Part shown: one piece after another, positions 57,616 through 64,000 of the stretch
How the letters are laid out: each line of letters opens with the position of its first letter
Numbering within the stretch: the stretch's first letter is position 1
NCBI RefSeq assembly: GCF_006094275.1
Contig: NZ_CP034412.1
Location: 1,674,001 to 1,738,000, forward strand
Source of the DNA: Glutamicibacter creatinolyticus
GTDB lineage: Bacteria > Actinomycetota > Actinomycetes > Actinomycetales > Micrococcaceae
DNA length: 64,000 nucleotides
Reading direction: 5' to 3'
Translations under genes and position numbers: made by a program
Notes under the pieces: model-generated
Seen by the model: the letters and a program-made list of their open reading frames with translations, nothing else
What the model was told of the DNA's origin: nothing
The model's database searches: none

Positions 57616-59628
57616 ATGGTGAACCCCCTCTTGCAACGCAGCGAACTGCCCTACCAGTGGCCTGACTTTTCCGCACTGGGCGCCGACGACTACCTGGAGG
57701 CGGCCAGGATCGGCGCGACCGTCCAGATCGAGGAGATCGAGGTGATCCTGTCCAACGCGGACCCGGCGACCTTCGAGAACACCTTCCTGGCCCTGGAGCG
57801 CAGCGGGCAGATCCTGCGCCGGGCCCTGATGACCTACTTCAGCGTGCTCTCGGCCCACGGCACCGAAGAGATCCGTGCCGTCCAGCAGGAAATCACCGGG
57901 CTCTACACCCGCCAAGAGGACGAGATCCAGCTCAACGGCCCCCTCTACGAGCGGCTGAACCAGCTGGATGTGCAACAGCTGGAGGGTGAGGACCGGCGTC
58001 TGGCCACCGAAACCCTGACCCGCTTCCGGCTGGCCGGGGCCACCCTGTCCGGGACGGACAAGGAACGGCTCAAGCAGCTGAACGCCCAGATCTCCGATCT
58101 GTCCACCCGGTTCTCCGCCGCCGCACTGGAGGCGCAGAACGCCCACGCCGTGCTGTTCGAGGACGCCGCCGAGCTGGCCGGGCTGGATGAGGCCGCGACC
58201 GCCGCCGCCCGGCAGGCGGCCACCGCGGCCGGACACGAGCAGGGGTACCTGATCCCGCTGCTCTCCCCCACCCAGCAGCCGGTGATGGCGCAGCTACAAC
58301 TCGCCGCCTCCCGGCGCAAGGTCTTTGAAGCCTCGCTCACCCGCGGGCTGGACACCCCCTACACCCTGGAACTGGCCCGGGACATGGCGCTGCTGCGTGC
58401 CGAGCGGGCCCAACTGCTGGGCTTTGCCACGCACGCCGACGCGGTGCTGGCCGACGCGACCGCACCGAGCACCGCCGCGGTCAGCGAACGGCTGGCCGAC
58501 CTGAGCGCGGCGGCCACCGCCAACGCCCGCCGCGAGGCCCAGGCCCTGGCCGAGATCGCCGGGGTGGATCGCATCGACGCGTGGGACTGGAGCTACTACT
58601 CGCAGGCCGTGCTGCGCGAACGCTACGCGCTGGATTCGGCCGCGCTGCGCCCCTACTTTGAGCTGGAGCGGGTGCTGCGCGACGGCGTGTTCGCCACCGC
58701 CACGAAGCTGTACGGCATCACGTTCGCCGAACGCACCGATTTGCCGGCCTACCACCCGGACCTGCGGGTGTGGGAGGTTTCCAACGCCGACGGCAGCGCG
58801 CTGGGACTGTTCACCGGGGACTTCTTCGCCCGGGAGACGAAGAAGGGCGGGGCGTGGATGACCTCGCTGCGCGATGCGGCCAGCGACCTAGACGAGCTAC
58901 CGGTGGTGACCAACACGCTGAACATCACCAAGCCGGCCGCCGGGCAACCGGCCCTGCTGACCCTGGATGAGACCCGCACCCTCTTCCACGAGTTCGGCCA
59001 CGCGTTGCACGGGCTGTTCTCCAACGGCAAGTACGCTTCGCTGGCTGGCACCTCGGTGCCCCGCGACTTCGTCGAATTCCCCTCCCAGGTCAACGAAATG
59101 TGGGTGCTGCACCCGGAGGTGATCAGCGGCTACGCTCGGCACCACGAAACCGGGCAGCCTCTGCCGGCGGAGCTGATCGAGAAGATCCGCGCCGCCGAGC
59201 TGTGGGGCGAGGGCTTTGCCACCACCGAGTACCTGGCCGCCAGTGTCCTGGACTGGGCCTGGCACACCCTGCCGGCCGGCCAGCAGGTGGGCGACCCGCA
59301 GGAATTCGAGCGCCAGGCGCTCACCAACGCCGGGTTCGACCCGGATTTGATCCCGCCGCGCTACCGCACCGGGTACTTCCAGCACATTTTCGCCAACGGC
59401 TACTCCGCCGGGTACTACTCCTACATCTGGAGCGAGGTGCTCGATGCCGACACCGTGGAGTGGTTCACCGAAAATGGCGGGCTCATGCGCGAAAATGGAG
59501 AGAGGTTCCGCGCCGAGCTGCTCAGCCGGGGAAACACGCGCGAACCGCTTGAATCCTACGAAAACTTCCGTGGCCGCGCCGCGCGGGTTGAGCCGCTGCT
59601 GCGCCGTCGAGGCTTGGTGAACGCATAA
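57616..59628 (+). CDS. M3-family metallopeptidase (oligopeptidase / dipeptidyl carboxypeptidase type)
   Basis: Cytoplasmic zinc peptidase of 670 residues that cleaves oligopeptides. The zinc site is FHEFGHALHGLF near residue 458 with the distal Glu further on, as in the M3 family (Dcp/OpdA/thimet-like). Residues 1-400 form the usual helical wall. No signal peptide. The start is ATG 57616, with the TTG at 57610 less likely. The GNAT gene follows after 2 bp, so the two form an operon. Confidence 0.93.
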   Translation: MVNPLLQRSELPYQWPDFSALGADDYLEAARIGATVQIEEIEVILSNADPATFENTFLALERSGQILRRALMTYFSVLSAHGTEEIRAVQQEITGLYTRQEDEIQLNGPLYERLNQLDVQQLEGEDRRLATETLTRFRLAGATLSGTDKERLKQLNAQISDLSTRFSAAALEAQNAHAVLFEDAAELAGLDEAATAAARQAATAAGHEQGYLIPLLSPTQQPVMAQLQLAASRRKVFEASLTRGLDTPYTLELARDMALLRAERAQLLGFATHADAVLADATAPSTAAVSERLADLSAAATANARREAQALAEIAGVDRIDAWDWSYYSQAVLRERYALDSAALRPYFELERVLRDGVFATATKLYGITFAERTDLPAYHPDLRVWEVSNADGSALGLFTGDFFARETKKGGAWMTSLRDAASDLDELPVVTNTLNITKPAAGQPALLTLDETRTLFHEFGHALHGLFSNGKYASLAGTSVPRDFVEFPSQVNEMWVLHPEVISGYARHHETGQPLPAELIEKIRAAELWGEGFATTEYLAASVLDWAWHTLPAGQQVGDPQEFERQALTNAGFDPDLIPPRYRTGYFQHIFANGYSAGYYSYIWSEVLDADTVEWFTENGGLMRENGERFRAELLSRGNTREPLESYENFRGRAARVEPLLRRRGLVNA

Positions 59629-59630
59629 AT

Positions 59631-60392
59631 ATGACGACAATTGCTTCCGCCCAGGACGCTCTGACCCACTGGCACCAGGCGTTGGCCGTTGCCACCGGGG
59701 GAAAGATCTTTACCACCCATGGCTGTTCATGGGTGTGGCAGCCGGTGCGCAAGCGCCTGCTGCTGCTCTTCCCCGAACACCCTGAACCGGCGGGCCTGCG
59801 TCCGGGCTTGGCCGAGGGGCGCCGGCTTGGTGCCCGCCGCGTGGAGGCCTGGCTGAATTCCGGGGCCCCGTCCGAGAACCTGCTCGACGCCGGGTTCACC
59901 GACAACGCGCAGGTCTCCTGGCACGCCGGCTACCTGGCAATCCCCCACGAACAGTGGAAGGGCAAGATCCGCCTGGGTCCGAACGTACCCGAGGCCAGTG
60001 GCGCCGACGCCAAGGAACTGGAGGTAACCAGCCTGTGGCGGAACCTGGAAACCGGGCTGAGCTCCGGGCACCCGGCGTTGCGCCGCATCGAACACGCGGT
60101 TGCGCGCACCGAGGAGAATGAGATCGTTGGCCGCGGTTTCGTCCAGCAGGGCCTGGAGGGCCAGCTGATGGTGCATTCGCTGGCGGTGGCGCCCAGCCAC
60201 CAGCGCCAGGGGGTGGGCACCGCGCTGCTGCACGGGCTCTCCCGGTCGATGATCAACCCGCTGAACCCGATGGACGACACCGAACCGGTGGAGCTGCTGG
60301 CCGCCGCGACCCCGCGCAGCGCCGAGTTCTTCACCCACAACGGCTTGCGGTTGCTGGGCCGCGGTCGCCACCTGATCATGCGCAGCTGGTAA
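59631..60392 (+). CDS. GNAT-family N-acetyltransferase
   Basis: 253 residues. The acetyl-CoA-binding core (about 160-205) has GFVQQGLEGQLMVHSLAVA and HQRQGVGTALL, the Q/R-x-x-G-x-A signature of GNAT enzymes. The N-terminal 130 residues resemble a second, degenerate GNAT-like or binding domain. Substrate unknown. Starts 2 bp after the M3 peptidase stop, suggesting joint expression (peptide processing plus acetylation is a guess). Confidence 0.85.
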   Translation: MTTIASAQDALTHWHQALAVATGGKIFTTHGCSWVWQPVRKRLLLLFPEHPEPAGLRPGLAEGRRLGARRVEAWLNSGAPSENLLDAGFTDNAQVSWHAGYLAIPHEQWKGKIRLGPNVPEASGADAKELEVTSLWRNLETGLSSGHPALRRIEHAVARTEENEIVGRGFVQQGLEGQLMVHSLAVAPSHQRQGVGTALLHGLSRSMINPLNPMDDTEPVELLAAATPRSAEFFTHNGLRLLGRGRHLIMRSW

Positions 60393-60446
60393 CCAGCCTG
60401 GATGGCCTGCCGCGGTGCCTGGTGCCCCGCGGCAGGCCGAGACCCG

Positions 60447-61004
60447 CTAAGCGGAACGGACCTCGTAGACGAGCCGCGCGAATGGGCCGGCCGGTTTCGC
60501 CTCCATGAGGCGCAACCGGTCGGCCTTGATGTTTCTGGGCAGCACCGGGGCGCCTGCGGCCAGCGCTGCCGGGGCAATGGTCAACGCGATCCGGTCCAGG
60601 ACGCCGGCATCGAAAAATTGCCCGGCCAGCTCCCCGCCGCCAAGCACCCAGATGTCCCCGCCGTTCGCGGCGGCCCGGATTTGCTCCAGGTGCTCCTGCA
60701 CCGGGCCATTGACCAGCCGCACATCGGCGCCCTCGGGAATTGGCAGCTGACGGCTGGTGAAGACAAAGGTCGGCTTCTGCCCGTAGAGCTGTTGCCAGCG
60801 TTCGGGGTTCTCCAGCAATTCCTCCTGCTCCAGCATCCACAGGTAGGTGCTTGATCCCTCGACGTGGACTGCCGCATCCGAGGGGAACAGTGAGGGGTCC
60901 GGCTCCTGGGCGCCAGGCACCTCAAAAAGCCACTGCAGGGAATGATGACGGTCGGCGATATACCCGTTCAGGCTCATGGCCAGGTCGTAAATGATCGATG
61001 ACAT
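60447..61004 (-). CDS. RibD C-terminal / dihydrofolate reductase-like protein
   Basis: 185 residues with the RibD-C (DHFR-like) fold: IIYDLAMSLNGYIAD at residues 4-18, FTSRQLPIPEGADVRLVNG, and the NADP motif IWVLGGGELAGQFFDAG with following ALTIAPAAL and PVLPR. Such stand-alone proteins (YwjB/YyaP-like) reduce unknown substrates. ATG 61004 was chosen as MSSIIYDLA aligns with the family start. Divergent from the hydrolase at 61175. Confidence 0.85.
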   Translation of the reverse strand: MSSIIYDLAMSLNGYIADRHHSLQWLFEVPGAQEPDPSLFPSDAAVHVEGSSTYLWMLEQEELLENPERWQQLYGQKPTFVFTSRQLPIPEGADVRLVNGPVQEHLEQIRAAANGGDIWVLGGGELAGQFFDAGVLDRIALTIAPAALAAGAPVLPRNIKADRLRLMEAKPAGPFARLVYEVRSA

Positions 61005-61105
61005 GTTCTCAGCGTAGACAGGCAGAGCGTTGACGGCCAACGGGACCGAAGTAGCCAGCCGCGCGCGCCTGGAGGCATTAAATTGGGAGATCTTGAGCGG
61101 ATTCT

Positions 61106-61119
61106 ACTACTTCCGTAGT
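61106..61119. promoter_or_regulatory. ACTAC-TTCC-GTAGT inverted repeat upstream of hydrolase
   Basis: Perfect 5-bp arms around TTCC, 56 bp before the hydrolase start in the 170-bp divergent region. TTGAGC (61093-61098) with TAGTGG (61116-61121, 17-bp spacer) or TACTTC with TACACT (61131-61136) are candidate promoter pairs overlapping it. It could be an operator, but no regulator gene is adjacent. Confidence 0.35.
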
Positions 61120-61174
61120 GGCTCGCGGCGTACACTTGGCCTACTACATCGCTTGCCGCCAAGGGAGGCGCGTC

Positions 61175-62083
61175 ATGGCCCTGACAATGACATCCAGACC
61201 GGCCCTGCCGGAAGTTTCCGGGGTGGAGCACCAGTACGTGGACCTGCCTGACGGCCGGATGCATATCGCAAGCGCCGGCCACGGACAGCCGGTACTGCTG
61301 CTCTCCGGGTTCGGACAGTCCTGGTGGGAATGGCGCGAGGTGATGCCGGCGCTGGCCGCGAACGGCTACCAGGCGATTGCCCCGGATCTGCGGGGAGAAG
61401 GCTGGAGTGAGCTGCCCACCAAGTCAATGAACCGCACACGGCGCGCCGAGGACATCCTGTTCCTGCTGGAACGGCTGGGACTGGACCAAGTCAGGCTGAT
61501 CAGCCACGATCTGGGGGCCATCAGCGCGTATCATCTGACGCTGGATCACCCTGAACGCTTCCGCGCCCAGATTCTCTTCTCCGTTCCGCCGCCGCAAATG
61601 CGGTTCACCGCCGACCTGCTGCCAGGCATGCGGCATCTGTGGCACCAGGAAGTCCTGGCGATACCGGGCCTGGGGCCAGCCCTGCTGCGTGGAAACTACT
61701 TGCCGCGATGGCTGTTCTCGCATTTCGTGGCCCAACCCCTGGCACCGGAAGTCGTTGAATTCTATGTCTCGCTGCTGCGTGATTCAGAATTCTCGCGGGG
61801 CAGCACTCCCCTCTGCCAGAGAATCGTGTTGCCCGAGCTGGCGCGGATTACCCGCGGGGCATACCGCCAGCAGCGCTTTGCCATGCCAACGCTCTTCGTG
61901 TTCGGCACCAAAGATGTGGGCTTCCCGCCGCACGTCGTCGACAAGCTCTTCGCGGATCCAAGCACGCTTGGTCGGGACGTACGTGTGGCGGCTGTTCCAA
62001 ACGCCGGTCACTACGTGGTGGACGAGGCGCCCAACGCGGCCATCAAACTCATCATGGACTTCTTCGGGGAACAGACACCGTGA
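61175..62083 (+). CDS. Alpha/beta hydrolase with aspartate nucleophile (epoxide hydrolase / dehalogenase-like)
   Basis: 302 residues. The nucleophile elbow reads ISHDLGAIS, so Asp112 takes the place of Ser; this is the signature of epoxide hydrolases and haloalkane dehalogenases. The DLRGEGWSELP segment (71-81) and a His in PNAGHYVVDEAPN near residue 282 complete the expected triad with an acid in FGTKDVGFP. The HGFP oxyanion motif is LSGFGQSWWEW here. No second active-site Tyr pair can be assigned with confidence, so the precise reaction is open. ATG 61175 with GGGAGG 6 nt upstream. Confidence 0.85.
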   Translation: MALTMTSRPALPEVSGVEHQYVDLPDGRMHIASAGHGQPVLLLSGFGQSWWEWREVMPALAANGYQAIAPDLRGEGWSELPTKSMNRTRRAEDILFLLERLGLDQVRLISHDLGAISAYHLTLDHPERFRAQILFSVPPPQMRFTADLLPGMRHLWHQEVLAIPGLGPALLRGNYLPRWLFSHFVAQPLAPEVVEFYVSLLRDSEFSRGSTPLCQRIVLPELARITRGAYRQQRFAMPTLFVFGTKDVGFPPHVVDKLFADPSTLGRDVRVAAVPNAGHYVVDEAPNAAIKLIMDFFGEQTP

Positions 62084-62126
62084 ACCGTTGCCATGTAGGG
62101 GGTGTCGAGGCGTGATGGGTAAGAGG

Positions 62127-62324
62127 TTAGCTGTCCTTGTTGCGCTTTCGCCCCGTTACCGAAAATTGCCAGCTCGAAAAAACAATGGCGATCATCAGTC
62201 CGAGCATTGACAATAAGACCATATATAGACCCCACGGATCAGGTATACGCTCGTTCCACGCAAGGACCATGGAAAGTACGAGCGCGATACCCATTACTAC
62301 TGTCCAGGTTTGATTCTTCTTCAT
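62127..62324 (-). CDS. Small two-helix membrane protein, unrecognised
   Basis: 65 residues from ATG 62324 (76 from GTG 62357). Two membrane helices: TWTVVMGIALVLSMVLAW and LYMVLLSMLGLMIAIVFSSW, ending in a basic tail GRKRNKDS. Lower GC and more A/T third positions than its neighbours, suggesting foreign origin. No strong ribosome binding site. Function unknown; may be a real small membrane protein of the accessory block. Confidence 0.5.
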   Translation of the reverse strand: MKKNQTWTVVMGIALVLSMVLAWNERIPDPWGLYMVLLSMLGLMIAIVFSSWQFSVTGRKRNKDS

Positions 62325-62600
62325 CCCGAACCACGCTACCCCATCACTTCCGCTCACGAGGATTATCAGGTGGCTACTAGAAACGAACTGCCCTTCAGTT
62401 CAATGACTCCGAAGGCCAGACGCGAAGGACATGGCCCATAGCCGTCTCAGCTCCTACCCTGCCGTAACGATAGCGACGCGCCGCTTGCATTTTGCCACTA
62501 CCGGCGACCGACAAAACATGCTCATAGAAGGCTAAAGATCGCAGCAATTCCAACAACTTATACGAAATGGACCATAGTGCCCTGCACCGTCTTCTCCCCG

Positions 62601-62711
62601 CTAAAGATGTCGTACAGGCGATTCCGGATCTCCCGTCAAAAGGAAAGACTTCCGGTCGTTTTCATTCCAGACGCGTCGAATGGTGCCACCGAGGTGAGGA
62701 GCGATGAGCAC
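62601..62711 (-). CDS. Possible short ORF or gene remnant in a GC-poor stretch
   Basis: 36-codon frame, GTG 62711 to TAG 62601, with GAGG 4 nt upstream; it encodes a mixed hydrophobic/charged peptide starting VLIAPHLGGTIRR and ending SPVRHL. The codon use is unlike the window's genes. It may be the remnant of a larger gene. A competing 46-codon frame on the plus strand (62567-62707) overlaps it and has no support. Confidence 0.2.
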   Translation of the reverse strand: MLIAPHLGGTIRRVWNENDRKSFLLTGDPESPVRHL

Positions 62712-62757
62712 ATTACCTCAGCCCTTTTAATTATCAAATAAGTACCTGGGTCAAAAT

Positions 62758-62808
62758 ACGCCACGGAGCCCATGCTTTCCGGTTTCGGCAGCGTGGGCTC
62801 CGTGGCGT
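62758..62808. terminator. Bidirectional terminator after pdxS
   Basis: Perfect 15-bp inverted repeat (62758-62772 with 62794-62808) around a 21-nt loop; the minus-strand tail is ATTTTGACC and the plus strand reads CGTTTTTC. It ends the pdxS transcript 14 bp after the stop codon. Confidence 0.85.
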
Positions 62809-62821
62809 CGTTTTTCAGTGC

Positions 62822-63730
62822 TTACCAGCCGCGCTCGGAGAGGCGGTGCGGTACCGGCACGTCGGCGACGTTGATGCCGACCATGGCCTCACCCAGGCCG
62901 CGGGAGATCTTGGCCAGTTCATCCGGGTTGTCGTAGAAGGTGGTGGCCTTCACGATGGCCTCGGCACGCTGGGCCGGGTTGCCGGACTTGAAGATGCCCG
63001 AGCCGACGAACACGCCGTCCGCGCCCAGCTGCATCATCATCGCGGCGTCGGCCGGGGTGGCGATGCCACCGGCGGTGAACAGCACGACCGGCAGCTTGCC
63101 GGTGGTGGCCACCTCCTTGACCAGGTCGTACGGGGCCTGCAGCTCCTTGGCGGCCACGTACAGCTCGTCCTCCGGCAGCGCGCGCAGCTTGGCGATCTCG
63201 GTGCGGATCTTGCGCATGTGCCCGGTGGCGTTGGAGACATCGCCGGTGCCGGCCTCACCCTTAGAGCGGATCATGGCAGCGCCCTCGTTGATCCGGCGCA
63301 GCGCCTCCCCCAGGTTGGTGGCGCCGCAGACGAACGGCACGGTGAAGGGCCACTTGTCGATGTGGTTCTCGTAGTCGGCCGGGGACAGCACCTCGGACTC
63401 GTCGATGTAGTCAACGCCCAGGGACTGCAGGATCTGCGCCTCTACGAAGTGGCCGATGCGGGCCTTGGCCATCACCGGGATCGAAACGGTTTCGATGATC
63501 CCGTCGATCATGTCCGGGTCGCTCATGCGCGAGACCCCGCCCTCGGCGCGGATGTCGGCCGGAACGCGTTCCAGTGCCATGACGGCCACGGCGCCTGCGT
63601 CCTCGGCAATGCGGGCCTGCTCGGGGGTGACCACATCCATGATGACCCCGCCCTTGAGCATTTCGGCCATGCCGCGCTTCACGCGGTCCGAACCGGTCTG
63701 GGCCGACGGGGTCTGATCTGGGTTAGACAT
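62822..63730 (-). CDS. pdxS: Pyridoxal 5'-phosphate synthase, PLP-forming subunit
   Basis: Makes PLP from ribose 5-phosphate, glyceraldehyde 3-phosphate and ammonia from PdxT, in a dodecameric ring. Catalytic Lys89 lies in [15 protein letters not shown]; the second active-site Lys is in [12 protein letters not shown] near residue 157; phosphate sites [10 protein letters not shown] and [10 protein letters not shown] follow. 302 residues. ATG 63730 has AAAGGA upstream, with an mRNA inverted repeat CTGGCGT...ACGCCAG around it. Normally next to pdxT; here separated by about 7.7 kb. Confidence 0.97.
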   Translation of the reverse strand: MSNPDQTPSAQTGSDRVKRGMAEMLKGGVIMDVVTPEQARIAEDAGAVAVMALERVPADIRAEGGVSRMSDPDMIDGIIETVSIPVMAKARIGHFVEAQILQSLGVDYIDESEVLSPADYENHIDKWPFTVPFVCGATNLGEALRRINEGAAMIRSKGEAGTGDVSNATGHMRKIRTEIAKLRALPEDELYVAAKELQAPYDLVKEVATTGKLPVVLFTAGGIATPADAAMMMQLGADGVFVGSGIFKSGNPAQRAEAIVKATTFYDNPDELAKISRGLGEAMVGINVADVPVPHRLSERGW

Positions 63731-63789
63731 TCTGGCGTTTTCCTTTCCAACACTGAACGCACTTCTGAGCTACGCCAGTAATCGTAGGA

Positions 63790-63872
63790 TGACGCGTAAC
63801 ATTTCCCTCCGGTGTTGCGTCATATTCGCCAACCCGTAGATTTATCTCCCGATTCCCCTGCGTGACGTAACA
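63790..63872. promoter_or_regulatory. Repeated TGACG-type operator sites upstream of pdxS
   Basis: Three related sites: TGACGCGTAACA (63790-63801, plus), TGTTGCGTCA (63813-63822, which is TGACGCAACA on the minus strand) and TGACGTAACA (63863-63872, plus). The first two form an inverted repeat around 63807. Because they lie 60-140 bp upstream of pdxS, a divergently encoded PdxR (MocR-type) regulator is the likely binder. The link to PdxR is inference; the repeats are seen directly. Confidence 0.55.
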
Positions 63873-64000
63873 ATTCACTCGCGGAAAAAACGCAGGTCAG
63901 ATTCGCTTTGCCGCCTGGCGCGGGAAAGGGCGCAGAATCAAGTCGGGATCCCCTTCGCAGGTTCCGCTGGGCGTCGATCGTGCACCGGGAACACCGCGGG
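63873..64000. other. Right-edge region with no confident gene
   Basis: A plus-strand frame through 63937-63999 reads a peptide containing VPLGVDRAPGTP, which resembles the start of MocR/PdxR regulators, but no ATG, GTG or TTG begins it after the in-frame TAA at 63868. A minus-strand frame ending at 63897 is open to the edge but has low GC at third positions. Neither is called as a gene. Confidence 0.3.

Noticed and set aside
62567-62707. A 46-codon plus-strand ORF starting MDHSALHRL
   Set aside because: No ribosome binding site, poor codon usage and no similarity I recognise. It overlaps the equally weak minus-strand frame.

Overview
The window is a 64-kb piece of a high-GC actinobacterial chromosome. 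Gene order, protein sequences and codon usage (mostly G or C in third position, many GTG starts) point to the family Micrococcaceae (Arthrobacter and relatives). I cannot name a genus or species. Almost all of it is core genome; there are no rRNA or tRNA genes, no insertion sequences and no CRISPR array that I can see.

Layout, left to right. (1) The 5' part of leuS at the left edge, preceded by what looks like a leucine attenuator with an eight-residue leader peptide. (2) A glycerol operon, glpD-glpF-glpK on the minus strand, divergent from a SorC/DeoR-type regulator and an alpha/beta hydrolase. (3) A housekeeping run on the minus strand: mihF-gmk-rpoZ, coaBC, metK, priA. (4) The pyrimidine operon pyrR-pyrB-pyrC-(PH-like membrane gene)-carA-carB-pyrF, with a recognisable PyrR-binding RNA element over the pyrR start and an 18-bp hairpin after pyrF. 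(5) nusB, efp, a TPR-like gene, and the shikimate genes aroE-aroC-aroK-aroB following mltG, ruvX, alaS and two small membrane genes. (6) rpsD, rarA and, on the plus strand, dtd. (7) A small accessory patch: a DUF222/HNH gene and an overlapping membrane-protein/PadR pair. (8) aspS and hisS, a DUF349 protein, and an AbiEi-like antitoxin-domain gene. (9) relA, secF-secD-yajC, ruvB-ruvA-ruvC, yebC and pdxT. (10) An accessory block of about 7.7 kb (aldo/keto reductase, CapA-like lipoprotein, M3 peptidase, GNAT acetyltransferase, RibD-like reductase, Asp-nucleophile hydrolase, a small membrane protein, a GC-poor stretch). (11) pdxS at the right edge, with repeated TGACG-type operator sites upstream.

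The genes form tightly packed units, many with 1-8 bp start/stop overlaps that suggest translational coupling (pyrR/pyrB, pyrC/PH gene/carA, carB/pyrF, ruvX/alaS, secD/secF, PadR/membrane gene). Functionally the window covers aminoacyl-tRNA synthesis (leuS, alaS, aspS, hisS), de novo pyrimidine synthesis, the common aromatic pathway, vitamin B6 synthesis (pdxS and pdxT, unusually separated), glycerol use, protein export, stringent response and Holliday-junction processing.

The most interesting signals are regulatory RNA: the putative ribosome-mediated attenuator in front of leuS (short ORF ending CTA-CTC-TAA, then a GC hairpin) and the PyrR loop that occludes the pyrR ribosome binding site, with a competing upstream stem. 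The pdxS/pdxT split and the repeated sites upstream of pdxS are the next most worth checking.
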